A stretch of 28,124 nt of DNA from CAMQVM01 sp044433365 (GTDB lineage Bacteria > Bacteroidota > Bacteroidia > Bacteroidales > Rikenellaceae): contig JAWXTR010000028.1 in NCBI GenBank assembly GCA_044433365.1, positions 1-28,124 on the forward strand, read 5' to 3'. Numbering within the stretch: the first letter of the stretch is position 1; each line of letters starts with the position of its first letter. The translations under genes were made by a program, and so were the position numbers. Positions 1 to 8,131 of this stretch are shown piece after piece. The notes under the pieces were generated by a model that had not been told where the DNA came from, ran no database searches, and worked only from the letters and a program-made list of their open reading frames with translations.

Positions 1-95
1 ATTATTTACGATGCAAAGCACTGGGCTTAATGCGGTTTGTCTATAAGTTTAAATATTCATGTGTCACATTACCAAGCTATAAGCCTTAAAATATA

Positions 96-1202
96 GTGCG
101 CTCTATGCGCCTAATCCTATTTATAAATTGTGCCCTTGTTGCTTTTATTTATCTGATAGTTCCTTTTAGAATCTCTCCATCGAGGTGGAGTGGAATGCTT
201 GTGGTTGAGGCGATTGATAAGGATAAGGATAATTGGTGGTTTGTTATAGGTTATTTATTGGTTGGAATTGGGTTTGGATATTGCTTTATTACTGGTAGTT
301 ATCCTCTTTTGATGGGGATTGTTTTTTGGTCGATAGTTTTAAGTGTTGCACTATATTCTATTGTAAAACTATCGGGCATAATATTAACAAGGAATTCGAA
401 TTTTTCAATCTTTGATTCAGCGGTTTCATTGCTAATAATATTCTTCTCAGCTGGTGCGTTTTTTTTGATGATGATGCCATATAAAGAGTATGAGAGTTGC
501 ATCTATGATGAAAACAAAAATTTGATTGGCATTGAATTTCGAAATTATGCTACTTATAAAGGTGGTATGAGCTATTCAATTTTTGAATTTAAAGGAGTGC
601 CTAACGGTACGGGCGAAATTATCTACCCTGATGGTCAGAGCCGAGAGGTGGTGTACGATTTAGGCAAAACAGATAAAAAATCGATATATCTATATGATGA
701 AAATGGTGATTTGCGCTCGTTTACTCTTGAAAATAGTGAGATTAAATATAATTTTGGCATTTATCGAGGAGCAGTAGTAACCATTGGGAATGATAGGATT
801 AGAAGTGGTCAAGGTCAGTTAGCTTTTACTGCGGATATGACTTTTGAGAGTCGTGTTTTAAACTTTTTTAAAGGTAATAGTGGCAATATCTACAAAAATG
901 GTGACTTCTATAATGGTCAGTGGGTAGACGATAAAATGAGTGGAAAAGGGGTCTATATTTGGGCTAATGGCGATAGATATGAGGGCGATTTTGTGGATGA
1001 TGCGATTACGGGTATGGGGGTGTTAACTATGGCTAATGGTGAGAAGTATGAGGGTGAGTTTGTTGATGGAAAACCAGTGTTAGAAGAAAATATTCCAGAA
1101 ATTAAGGATGCTCAGAGTAATGAAAATAGCTCTGGAAATATCAAAGATAAAAGCACAGCTGAGCCTGTTAAGACAGATAATAGTGTGGTGAATCATAAAT
1201 AA
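96..1202 (+). CDS. Membrane protein with C-terminal MORN repeats
   Basis: Hydrophobic N-terminal half with about four membrane segments (roughly residues 4-25, 46-67, 72-95 and 107-126), then a soluble part. MORN-type units lie at about residues 165-190 (NGTGEIIYPDGQ) and more clearly at 265-330 (NGDFYNGQWVDDKMSGKGVY, then NGDRYEGDF and NGEKYEGEF), followed by a polar, low-complexity tail. MORN repeats usually serve as protein or lipid contact surfaces; no catalytic motif is visible. The frame opens with GTG at 96, but an in-frame ATG at 105 gives a more usual start (MRLILF). It is followed after 10 bp by a 47-codon gene and then an acidic-protein gene on the same strand, so the three may be co-transcribed. 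Function unknown. Confidence 0.75.
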   Translation: MRSMRLILFINCALVAFIYLIVPFRISPSRWSGMLVVEAIDKDKDNWWFVIGYLLVGIGFGYCFITGSYPLLMGIVFWSIVLSVALYSIVKLSGIILTRNSNFSIFDSAVSLLIIFFSAGAFFLMMMPYKEYESCIYDENKNLIGIEFRNYATYKGGMSYSIFEFKGVPNGTGEIIYPDGQSREVVYDLGKTDKKSIYLYDENGDLRSFTLENSEIKYNFGIYRGAVVTIGNDRIRSGQGQLAFTADMTFESRVLNFFKGNSGNIYKNGDFYNGQWVDDKMSGKGVYIWANGDRYEGDFVDDAITGMGVLTMANGEKYEGEFVDGKPVLEENIPEIKDAQSNENSSGNIKDKSTAEPVKTDNSVVNHK

Positions 1203-1212
1203 TTTTAAAAAT

Positions 1213-1356
1213 ATGGAAATAATATTTGTAAACAAAGAAGATATTGAGAAAGATATTGTCTCTCAAGCGAAAGGGATTGGTAAATCTGCGCAAGAAAAAG
1301 CGAGTTCTTCAAATTGTGAAAAACCAAAAGTTCATAGTAATAGAGAGAGAGAGTAA
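1213..1356 (+). CDS. Small hypothetical protein, 47 residues
   Basis: Open frame from ATG to TAA in the 159-bp gap between the MORN gene and the acidic-protein gene. It begins MEIIFVNKEDIEKDIVSQAK and ends in a charged KVHSNREREstop. It starts 10 bp after the upstream stop and ends 5 bp before the next start, which is the spacing expected in an operon. The product is hydrophilic, without signal peptide or membrane segment. I do not recognise a family. The purine-rich stretch at its 3' end (agagagagag) may also serve as the ribosome-binding region of the next gene, so chance coding cannot be excluded. Confidence 0.4.
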   Translation: MEIIFVNKEDIEKDIVSQAKGIGKSAQEKASSSNCEKPKVHSNRERE

Positions 1357-1361
1357 AAAGT

Positions 1362-1967
1362 GTGAATGAGCAACCTAAAACTGCTACAACTGTAAAAGCC
1401 ACTGCAAACAGCAGTAGTAAAGCTAGTGTAGGAGCAAAAAAAGATAAAAATGTGTCGCAAAAGCAGGAAAAATCTGAAAAAGAGGGTGGCTCGTGGGTTT
1501 CGGAGGCAGCTGGTGGTGTTATAGGAGGTGCAATTGTTTATGGTTCGGATAGAGTGTTCTCTAGCGATGGAGAGAAAGCAGGGAAAGTAAACGATGAAGA
1601 TTATGAAACAAATAATTTGCTCTCTAAGGATGGTGGTGATGATGATGAGGATGTGTATGTTGTTGTTGTTGTTGTTGTTGACGATTTAGTTGAGGAGTTA
1701 GAGCCGATTGTCGATGATAGTATGTCGTTTAGTGAGGCGTTTTCTTCGGCTCGCTCGGAGTATGGAGCTGGAGCCATATTTGAGTGGAGGGGCAAGGTGT
1801 ATGGTACCTACTATAAAGAGGAGTGGGATGAAATGTCGAGTCAAGAACAAAACGAATTTTCAAATAGCGTTTTCTCTGATGACAACTCTACTGATACTGA
1901 TTTTGGAGATGATGGCTATGATGATGATTTTATGGTTGATGTCGATGATGATTTTTCTGTTATATAG
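1362..1967 (+). CDS. Highly acidic uncharacterised protein with FEWRGKVYGTYYKEEW motif
   Basis: A 201-residue product in three parts. The N-terminus (1-45) is Lys/Ser/Ala-rich and polar. A short glycine-rich stretch follows (GGVIGGAIVYG, about 51-61). The C-terminal part is very acidic with poly-Asp runs and a run of seven valines encoded by a perfect GTT repeat. Around residues 120-165 there is an ordered-looking block, SFSEAFSSARSEYGAGAIF followed by EWRGKVYGTYYKEEWDEMS. I believe I have seen similar blocks in other uncharacterised Bacteroidetes proteins, but cannot name a family. The start is GTG at 1362; the ATG at 1366 is out of frame. Likely co-transcribed with the two genes before it. 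Function unknown. Confidence 0.65.
   Translation: MNEQPKTATTVKATANSSSKASVGAKKDKNVSQKQEKSEKEGGSWVSEAAGGVIGGAIVYGSDRVFSSDGEKAGKVNDEDYETNNLLSKDGGDDDEDVYVVVVVVVDDLVEELEPIVDDSMSFSEAFSSARSEYGAGAIFEWRGKVYGTYYKEEWDEMSSQEQNEFSNSVFSDDNSTDTDFGDDGYDDDFMVDVDDDFSVI
1659..1679 (+). repeat. In-frame GTT trinucleotide repeat (7 units)
   Basis: Seven perfect GTT units encode seven consecutive valines in the acidic protein, next to a GAT-rich stretch encoding Gly-Asp-Asp-Asp-Glu-Asp. Slippage here would change the valine count without shifting the frame. Confidence 0.85.
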
Positions 1968-1989
1968 GCATATTTTATTCACTTTTTTA

Positions 1990-2245
1990 AAGGGAACTTC
2001 TAAAATCTGTTTCCGCCCACAGAAGTAGAGACGTAGCCCTGCTACGTCTGTAAAACAACTCTGATTTGTTTATAAAGATCTTTTTTAAAAACAATAACCT
2101 ACTGTTGTTACATTATGTAGCCCTGCTTCGTCTGGTTTTAGATTTGGTTTGTTAAGCTCATTTTGCTTTGCAAAATTCGATTTTAGACGTAGCAGGGCTA
2201 CGTCTCTACTGCTTGGAGTGATAACAGATTTTAAGAATAACCCTT
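1990..2245. repeat. Diverged MITE-like element with 25-bp internal inverted repeat
   Basis: The outer ends, AAGGGAACTTCTAAAATCTG (1990-2009) and CAGATTTTAAGAATAACCCTT (2225-2245), are imperfect inverted repeats and match the ends of the MITE-like family found throughout the window. The interior differs: 2025-2049 and 2185-2209 are a perfect 25-bp inverted repeat containing GACGTAG and CTACGTC arms, and a third partial copy (GTAGCCCTGCTTCGTCT) lies at 2117-2133. Each arm is itself a small hairpin. It fills the gap between the converging acidic-protein gene and rsmD. An open frame reads through it on the minus strand but has no coding character. Confidence 0.65.
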
Positions 2246-2292
2246 GTGAGGAGTGTAACCCCAAAGTACCCATTTTATTGGCATAATTGCGA

Positions 2293-2829
2293 TTAATTAT
2301 TCTCAAAAAAACTAAAATTTACACTTCCATAGCTTCTTGTTTGAGAAAAATAAGGAGTTTCGGAGAAATTTTTTGATTTGCTATGTTCGTAAATCAATAC
2401 TCCGCCCTCGTTGAGTAGTCCTGCTTCGATTATCTGTTGAGGTAAAACATCTGCCTCGTCTAAGTCGTAGGGAGGATCGATAAATATCAAATCAAACCTC
2501 TCTTTGCATCTCTTTACATATACAAAAACGTTGCTTTTAACTGAAAATATGTTTGTAAGCCCAAGAGTTGCGGCACATTGACGAATAAAAGATTGATGAA
2601 CGGGGTTTTTCTCAATAGATACGACCCTTTTAGCTCCTCGTGAGGCAAACTCATAACTGATAGAGCCACTGCCTGAAAATAGGTCTAAAACGTCCAAATC
2701 TTCGATATCGTATAGGTTTGTAAGCACATTAAATAGATTCTCTTTGGCAAAGTCGGTTGTTGGACGTGCTTTAAGAGTTTTTGGAGGGTTTATAATGCGA
2801 CCCTTGCATTTTCCGCTTACGATTCTCAT
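2293..2829 (-). CDS. rsmD: 16S rRNA (guanine(966)-N(2))-methyltransferase RsmD
   Basis: A 178-residue Rossmann-fold methyltransferase, the usual length for RsmD, which methylates N2 of G966 in 16S rRNA using S-adenosylmethionine. It starts MRIVSGKCKGR, the typical RsmD opening, followed by RPTTDFAKENLFNVL. The SAM-binding motif I is DLFSGSGS (about 49-56), an acidic end of strand 2 is at IEKN, and the catalytic motif IV DPPY is at about 118-121. The ATG overlaps the stop of the upstream DUF3822 gene by 4 bases (ATGA at 2826-2829), showing translational coupling. The same neighbour order is common in Bacteroidetes. Downstream lies only repeat DNA. Confidence 0.93.
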   Translation of the reverse strand: MRIVSGKCKGRIINPPKTLKARPTTDFAKENLFNVLTNLYDIEDLDVLDLFSGSGSISYEFASRGAKRVVSIEKNPVHQSFIRQCAATLGLTNIFSVKSNVFVYVKRCKERFDLIFIDPPYDLDEADVLPQQIIEAGLLNEGGVLIYEHSKSKNFSETPYFSQTRSYGSVNFSFFENN

Positions 2830-3503
2830 ATAAAAAATATGTTGTTGAAATAGTTTGATAATGTTTGAGCGGTCAGTTTCTGTTTTAAACCGCTACATAA
2901 AATTTTGTACTCACTAAGTTGATTATCTTTTGTGAGCTTTGTGATGTAGTATACTAAATCGGCTCTATTTGTTAGAGGAAGCTGCTCTGAGAATATTAGT
3001 TTACCCTCGATAGAGAGCGAAATCGCTACTCGTGAGTGGCTCTCATAAATAGATATTGTATTTGCACTATCTCTTAGTGAATTTAGTATCGTTTCGTTTA
3101 CTGAATGTGTAAAATTGATATTTTCAAACAGCTCGTCAATACAGTTAAATATGCTATTTTCGATGACTGCAATAGTTGTAACATCCTCTTTAACTCTGAA
3201 TTTGAGATATTTAAACTTATCAAGCGAATATGGTAGTGATTTTGCTGCAAAAAACACCTCTTCCGATCGCTTTGAATATAGTGAAGAGGGAACAGTAATA
3301 AAATTATCGGTTGTAATTACTATCTCGACAGAGCTAGATAGCTGGCTCAACGACTCTAATTGGGTATATATCTCAGAATAGTTGTCAATATTATTTATTA
3401 CTGCAAGAGCGTTATGGTCGGTATCAAAAAAAGAGAGTCCATTCAAATCTCTTTGAATGGACACATATTTGGTTTGGTAAAGATTATTCCCAGTTACCTG
3501 CAT
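2826..3503 (-). CDS. DUF3822 family protein
   Basis: A roughly 225-residue soluble protein whose sequence and position directly upstream of rsmD match the Bacteroidetes DUF3822 family. From memory, a structural-genomics structure of this family showed an actin-like ATPase fold; the biochemical role is not known to me. The frame can open at GTG 3515, but ATG at 3503 (MQVTGNNLYQTKYVSIQ) is chosen as more usual. Either start lies inside the 3' end of the preceding gene, which ends at 3484, an overlap of 20-32 bases. With the 4-base overlap to rsmD this indicates one tightly coupled transcript. No signal peptide or membrane segment. Confidence 0.8.
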   Translation of the reverse strand: MQVTGNNLYQTKYVSIQRDLNGLSFFDTDHNALAVINNIDNYSEIYTQLESLSQLSSSVEIVITTDNFITVPSSLYSKRSEEVFFAAKSLPYSLDKFKYLKFRVKEDVTTIAVIENSIFNCIDELFENINFTHSVNETILNSLRDSANTISIYESHSRVAISLSIEGKLIFSEQLPLTNRADLVYYITKLTKDNQLSEYKILCSGLKQKLTAQTLSNYFNNIFFI

Positions 3504-4086
3504 CGTTAGTTGCACTTGTTAGAGAACCCACTTTAAGACCTGGATACTTGTTGATAGTTTTAGCAGCATCAATAGCATTGATAAGAAGCTGAGTATCTAA
3601 ATCTTCAAGATATGTTTTGAAAGGAGCTTTTGCCTCGAATACTGGAATAACGATTTTCGACTCAGTTGTTAGCTCAGTTGCGTCCATAATAAACTCAGTG
3701 TTGTTAGAGAAAGGAACATAGCGAAGAGCTTTTGCATCGAAACCCTTTGTGAAGATAGTATCTTTCACAGCGATTCTAATTTTCTCTGTTCTTACTTTAC
3801 CTTGAGCAACAGCTAAAGAGTCATCTTCAGAACCGAATTTAATCTCGAAAGTAAGTGAATCTTTCTCAACGAAGTTGATTAATGAGTCGAAAGTTGTGGT
3901 GTAATGACCATAAGCAGTTTTAAATGCTTGTTGTGCTTTACGAACATCTTTAAGGCGTTCGATAATTACAACTTCTCTCTCTTTTTTAGCCGCTTCAAAT
4001 TCGATTGGCGTTAAGATAATTGTGTAAAGCCAGTAGCCTAGTGCTACCACAACTGCTAAAAGCAGTAATTGGATAACTTTTTTCAT
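3484..4086 (-). CDS. Membrane-anchored hypothetical protein, first gene of the rsmD operon
   Basis: A 200-residue protein with one N-terminal hydrophobic anchor (residues 4-27: VIQLLLLAVVVALGYWLYTI) and a hydrophilic remainder starting with a charged helical segment (EAAKKEREVVIIERLKDVRKA). The anchor followed by a long amphipathic helix with KAQQAFKTAYGHYTT resembles the layout of pseudopilin-type proteins, but no prepilin peptidase site is evident, so this is only a resemblance. It precedes and overlaps DUF3822 and rsmD on the minus strand. A TAACTTTG promoter element lies about 160 bases upstream. Function unknown; it is recognisable only as a conserved-looking companion of DUF3822. Confidence 0.75.
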   Translation of the reverse strand: MKKVIQLLLLAVVVALGYWLYTIILTPIEFEAAKKEREVVIIERLKDVRKAQQAFKTAYGHYTTTFDSLINFVEKDSLTFEIKFGSEDDSLAVAQGKVRTEKIRIAVKDTIFTKGFDAKALRYVPFSNNTEFIMDATELTTESKIVIPVFEAKAPFKTYLEDLDTQLLINAIDAAKTINKYPGLKVGSLTSATNDAGNWE

Positions 4087-4520
4087 ACTTTTTTATTTAT
4101 TATTTATTTTCTAAGGTCGTATATAATTTCATTATAACGTAAGTTTTTCTAGCTATATTAAGGGTAACTATTTGGTTATAACGTTTTTATCATCTAAAAC
4201 TTAGAGTTTTTAATGTTTTTATTGTAGTTTTACAGTAAATATTTCTCTGCAAAGTTAAAAAAAAATAGATACGTTGTAACGCAAAAATGATATTTTTGTC
4301 AATAATTTAATAATAAACAGTAAAAATTATAAACTTTTTTCTAAATTAGCACTCTCAAAATAGCAAGATAGAAGCAAAAAAATGGCAAAAAATGTGTAAA
4401 ATGACTCTTTTTTGTGATGAAATTTTGGAAAAAACTCAAAATTTGAGAAATTTTTAATAAAAATAAAAAAATATTATTTTTTTAAAAAAAAGTGTGAAAA
4501 AAATAAATTTATACCAAATT
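4087..4520. other. AT-rich divergent intergenic region
   Basis: Between divergent genes. Apart from the minus-strand TAACTTTG element at 4250-4257, I see only A/T-rich DNA with long A and T runs near 4440-4490. No open frame or repeat shared with the rest of the window. Confidence 0.6.
4250..4257 (-). promoter_or_regulatory. Predicted -7 element TAACTTTG for the rsmD operon
   Basis: Minus-strand TAACTTTG fits the Bacteroidetes TAnnTTTG -7 consensus and stands alone in a 400-base AT-rich gap, about 160 bases before the first gene of the operon. No clear -33 box at ideal spacing. Confidence 0.45.
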
Positions 4521-5927
4521 ATGGATGTAAAAATTGAAGATATAGGAAAAAAAATTGAGTCGTATATGCCCTTTAAGCCAACGAGCGATCAAGCCGAACT
4601 TTTTGGTATGCTTGGCGACTTTATACTTAATTCGAAAAGTGGCGAGCTTTTCATAATCAATGGTTATGCTGGTACGGGAAAAACTACCGTTATTACGCTC
4701 CTTTCTCGTCTGCTCGGTGAGGCTGGAATCAAAAGTGTGCTTCTTGCACCAACCGGTAGAGCCGCTAAAGTTATGAGTTCTTACTCAGGAATAAAAGCAT
4801 ATACAATTCACAAAAAAATATATCGTCAAAAGTCGGCACTAGTCGACCAATTTGTGATAGATTATAATCAAGATAAATTTACATATTATATTGTCGATGA
4901 GGCTTCAATGATAAACGACAACGCTTTTGACTCTATTTTTGGGTCAGGCAATCTGCTTGCCGATTTGGTAGAATATGTAAATTCGGGGAGAGGTTGTAGA
5001 TTAATAATTGTTGGTGATAAGGCGCAGCTTCCGCCAATAGGGCGAAGTCAATCACCAGCTCTGGAGGCGTGGGTTGTCGACAACTATAGTGAGCGTACAT
5101 ATTTTGCTTCGCTCGAAGAGGTTGTTAGGCAGCAGATGGGTTCGGCAATTTTAGATAATGCTACAACTATCCGTAATCTTATCGAAAGCGACCTTGCGGC
5201 ATTCCCTATGCTTGACACCTCTCGTAAAGATTTTATTTCTATTACAGGAGCCGATTTTTACGACCAAATAGAGAGTGCCTACTCAATGTATGGACAAGAG
5301 GAGACAATCGTCATAACACGCTCAAATAAGCAGGCTGTGCGTATAAATAATGCAATTCGCAACCGAGTGCTCTATATGGAGGAGGAGCTTTCGTCGGGCG
5401 ATATGATAATGGTGGTCAAAAACAACTATCACTACACCTTAGAGGATAAAGATATAGATTTTATTGCAAATGGCGATATTTGCAAGGTGCGTCGACTTCG
5501 TCGGTATGAGGAGCTTTACGATATGCGTTATGTTACTGCCACTGTTCGTTTTCCTGACTTTGACGATGCAGAGTTGGAGTGTAAGGTGCTTCTCGATACC
5601 TTAAATACCGATATCCCTGCACTTAGTTCAGAGCAAAATAAGGCTCTTTTCTTTAAAATTGAAGAGGATTATGCCGATATAACTGTTAAAAAAGAGCGAT
5701 ACAAGAAAGTTAAGGAGGATAGTTATTTCAACGCTTTACAGATAAAATTTGCCTATGCCGTGACATGCCATAAGGCGCAAGGTGGGCAGTGGGATGCTGT
5801 TTTTATCGACCAAATGTTATTTGGCGACCAAACTATATCGGTCGATTTATTACGATGGCTATACACCGCTATTACACGTGCTAAAGAGAGAGTTGTTTTG
5901 ATTAATTTTGATGAGCGGTTTTTTTAG
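4521..5927 (+). CDS. RecD-like superfamily 1 DNA helicase (AAA family ATPase)
   Basis: A single-subunit SF1 helicase of the RecD/Dda type. From this ATG the motifs are: PTSDQ near residue 20 (Q-motif region), Walker A GYAGTGKT about 48-55, APTGRAAK about 76-83 (motif Ia), DEASM about 126-130 (Walker B), GDKAQLPP about 165-172 (motif III), then TCHKAQGGQWDAVFID from about 415 (motif V) and YTAITRAKE from about 448 (motif VI). It should couple ATP hydrolysis to DNA unwinding in repair or replication. At 469 residues it lacks the N-terminal extension of RecD2 and matches the short RecD-like proteins common in Bacteroidetes. The frame opens at GTG 4494; ATG 4521 is preferred because it places the N-terminus at the usual distance before the Q-motif. 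A repeat with hairpins starts one base after the stop. Confidence 0.88.
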   Translation: MDVKIEDIGKKIESYMPFKPTSDQAELFGMLGDFILNSKSGELFIINGYAGTGKTTVITLLSRLLGEAGIKSVLLAPTGRAAKVMSSYSGIKAYTIHKKIYRQKSALVDQFVIDYNQDKFTYYIVDEASMINDNAFDSIFGSGNLLADLVEYVNSGRGCRLIIVGDKAQLPPIGRSQSPALEAWVVDNYSERTYFASLEEVVRQQMGSAILDNATTIRNLIESDLAAFPMLDTSRKDFISITGADFYDQIESAYSMYGQEETIVITRSNKQAVRINNAIRNRVLYMEEELSSGDMIMVVKNNYHYTLEDKDIDFIANGDICKVRRLRRYEELYDMRYVTATVRFPDFDDAELECKVLLDTLNTDIPALSSEQNKALFFKIEEDYADITVKKERYKKVKEDSYFNALQIKFAYAVTCHKAQGGQWDAVFIDQMLFGDQTISVDLLRWLYTAITRAKERVVLINFDERFF

Positions 5928-6050
5928 GCGTGTTTTTGTTCACTTTTTCTAAAAAAGTGTAAAATATAGTTTTTTTACCTTCATTTTTGTACTTTTGTGC
6001 AAAAATGAAGGTGATAAAGAGGTTTCTATGTATGTAACTATTTGCAAATT
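5928..6050 (+). repeat. Hairpin repeat R2, copy a
   Basis: About 123 bp, starting GCGTGTTTTTGTTCACTTTT right after the helicase stop. An inverted, clearly homologous copy lies at 20692-20813. Two dyads: CACTTTTT/AAAAAAGTG, and ACCTTCATTTTTG / CAAAAATGAAGGT with a short loop. The second stem differs from the other copy by a paired T:A to C:G change. It may serve as a 3' end structure for the helicase gene and the converging receptor gene. Confidence 0.8.
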
Positions 6051-6078
6051 AGTTTGATATTACTTTCGTAAATGACCC

Positions 6079-7980
6079 TTAAAAACGAACCTTTACACCA
6101 CACATTACAGTTGTACCAGGCATAGCAAAGCCACGATTTATTTCATAATCTTGGTCTAGTAGGTTTTCGCCTTTTAGGTATGCTCCAAAAGTTTTTGAAA
6201 TTTGATAGCCTACTTGACTATTCCATAAAATGTAATTTTCGGTTATATTTCCATCGTCGCCAACATAGGTAAATAGTCCTTTGATATATTGAACTCCCGT
6301 AGATGCGCTCCATCTATTTTTATGAAAATCTACACCTGCATATAGTTTATGTTTTGGAGCTGCTATAATTGCATAGCGCATATCAAGATAGCTATAGTTT
6401 GAAGAGAGATTAAAAAGAGCAGATAGTCTGTAAGCTAGAGATAGCTCTACACCCCAATTTTCCACTTCGCCACTGTTTACATTAGTTGCAACACCATCTA
6501 CAGGAACTGTCTGTATCATATTATCCCCTTTGATATAAAATAGGGCAACTTCATAAGATAGACGGTCAGTGAATGCTCTTTGTCGCCACGATATTTCATA
6601 ATTCCATAGCGATTCTGGAAGCAAATCGGGATTTTGTGTGGCAAACATATACATCTCTTTGATTGTAGGGTTGCGAAATCCTCTACTTGCAATAAGTTTT
6701 ACCTCTCCGCTACTTGTTGGATAAAAAGATGCTCCAAATTGTGGAATAATATGAGTACCTGTTGAGGAGTGGTTGTCGAGGCGAACGCCTGCATCTAAAG
6801 TGATAATTTGAGCTATTGATTGGCGGAAATCAAGATATGTGGCAACGCTATTTTCATATTTATTTACCGTCTCTACGCTCTCACCACTACTGTAAATATT
6901 GCGAGCAACTCCTCCAAATTTTTGGTAGTCAAAACCTGCTGTTAACCTATTTCCCTCGAAAAGTTTTACACTCTGAAATAGATTTATCCCAAACATCTTA
7001 TCGTTTGAGTTGAAAAGGTAATCTTTTGGCTCACCACCGCTATAATACCCCTCATTAATTGTATGCTCACCCCAATTATAGAAAAATTTTAGTGCACCAG
7101 ATGTGTTTTTGTAGCTATTATCTAGCGAAATCGAACTCATTCCACGTGTTATACGAGAGTCGTTGTCGTAGATAGGGTTGTAGCTCTCACCTGGATTTGA
7201 GGCGTTGTAGTGGGTAAGGCTTAAATCAGTGAAAATATTCCAATTTTTAGAAAATTCATACCCCAATTTCGCATATCCGCCATACTGCTCAAACTCCATA
7301 TTCTCACGATGTCCATCGGTGCGATTATAAGAGCCTACAATTTGCGAAGAGAACCCTTTTTTTCGAATTGAGTTGCTAACTTCGGTTGTAAGTGAGTTGT
7401 AGGAGCCATAACCGATATTTATATCATTTTTAATGCCATCCTCTTTCTGTTTATGTGTTAAAATATTGATTACACCGCCCATTGCGTTCGAACCGTAAAG
7501 TACTGAGGCAGGACCTCTGACCACCTCAATTTTTTCGGCAATCATAGATTGATAGGCATCGGCTATTGAGTGACCCATTATCCCCATATATTGAGGATGT
7601 CCATCAATTAATACGAGCATTCCTGTAGTTGGTGTTCCGCCAATTCCTCGCATTTTGATTGTACCAGAAGCCCCTGTCGACACTCCATAACCCATTACGC
7701 CTCTAGCAGTGGTAAATAGGCTTGGAACCTGCTCTGTAAGGATTGGAATAATCGATTGCTCATTGCGATTTTCGATAACTTCGCTTTTAATACTACTAAC
7801 GCTCATTGGTAGGTGGCGAATATTGGTCTCATTACGGGTACCTGTGACGACAATATCCTTGATGTTTATCGTGTCTTGTTGTTGCTCTTGTGCGGCTACA
7901 CTGCTACTTGCAATTAGCAGAGTTGCAAAGGTTGCTGTTGCTAATTTAATAGCTGTTTTGTTTAGTTGGTCTCTTCTCAC
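6079..7980 (-). CDS. TonB-dependent outer-membrane receptor (small-ligand type)
   Basis: A 633-residue beta-barrel receptor for energised uptake of a scarce ligand across the outer membrane. Signal peptide about 1-30 (TLLIASSSVAAQE). A TonB-box/plug entry follows at about 40-50 (DIVVTGTRNE), with no carboxypeptidase-like N-terminal domain. The plug includes KMRGIGG, MLVLIDG and VVRGPASVLYGSNAMGGVIN. The barrel ends with VKVRF, a C-terminal aromatic as expected. Size and layout resemble BtuB-like, heme or siderophore receptors rather than SusC; the ligand cannot be told from sequence. The start is GTG: an in-frame TAA lies just upstream and no ATG precedes the signal peptide; AGAGAAG lies upstream. 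Divergent from the antiporter at 8132. Confidence 0.9.
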   Translation of the reverse strand: MRRDQLNKTAIKLATATFATLLIASSSVAAQEQQQDTINIKDIVVTGTRNETNIRHLPMSVSSIKSEVIENRNEQSIIPILTEQVPSLFTTARGVMGYGVSTGASGTIKMRGIGGTPTTGMLVLIDGHPQYMGIMGHSIADAYQSMIAEKIEVVRGPASVLYGSNAMGGVINILTHKQKEDGIKNDINIGYGSYNSLTTEVSNSIRKKGFSSQIVGSYNRTDGHRENMEFEQYGGYAKLGYEFSKNWNIFTDLSLTHYNASNPGESYNPIYDNDSRITRGMSSISLDNSYKNTSGALKFFYNWGEHTINEGYYSGGEPKDYLFNSNDKMFGINLFQSVKLFEGNRLTAGFDYQKFGGVARNIYSSGESVETVNKYENSVATYLDFRQSIAQIITLDAGVRLDNHSSTGTHIIPQFGASFYPTSSGEVKLIASRGFRNPTIKEMYMFATQNPDLLPESLWNYEISWRQRAFTDRLSYEVALFYIKGDNMIQTVPVDGVATNVNSGEVENWGVELSLAYRLSALFNLSSNYSYLDMRYAIIAAPKHKLYAGVDFHKNRWSASTGVQYIKGLFTYVGDDGNITENYILWNSQVGYQISKTFGAYLKGENLLDQDYEINRGFAMPGTTVMCGVKVRF

Positions 7981-8000
7981 TATATCTTCTCTTTAATGGT

Positions 8001-8041
8001 TAAGGGAAGTTCCCTTTAGAACTCCCCTTTAGAAGTTCCTA
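8001..8041. repeat. Short nested remnants of the MITE-like family
   Basis: Between the receptor start and its promoter element: GGGAAGTTCCC, GAACTCCCC and GAAGTTCC, separated by TTTA and followed by TAAA. These are end sequences of the repeat family with the interior lost. They lie in the predicted 5' leader of the receptor gene. Confidence 0.6.
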
Positions 8042-8046
8042 AAGTG

Positions 8047-8054
8047 CAAAAATA
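8047..8054 (-). promoter_or_regulatory. Predicted -7 element TATTTTTG for the TonB receptor
   Basis: Minus-strand TATTTTTG fits TAnnTTTG, with TTG about 19 bases upstream (in ATTGTTTAATT). Transcription from here would place the MITE remnants in the 5' leader. Confidence 0.5.
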
Positions 8055-8098
8055 GAAATTATTTTAATTAAACAATAATAATCTTATCAATTAATTGT

Positions 8099-8106
8099 TA
8101 AATTTG
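8099..8106 (+). promoter_or_regulatory. Predicted -7 element TAAATTTG for the antiporter gene
   Basis: Plus-strand TAAATTTG fits TAnnTTTG and lies 25 bases before the antiporter ATG, giving a short leader. No convincing -33 box. Confidence 0.4.
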
Positions 8107-8131
8107 TCGGCAAAATAAAAGTTATTAAAAA

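Noticed and set aside
1708..2028. 106-codon plus-strand frame overlapping the acidic-protein gene
   Set aside because: Out-of-frame shadow; its Met/Ile/Leu-rich run comes from the GAT repeats read in another frame.
2085..2306. 73-codon minus-strand frame between the acidic-protein gene and rsmD
   Set aside because: It reads straight through the inverted-repeat element and has no coding character; chance frame in repeat DNA.
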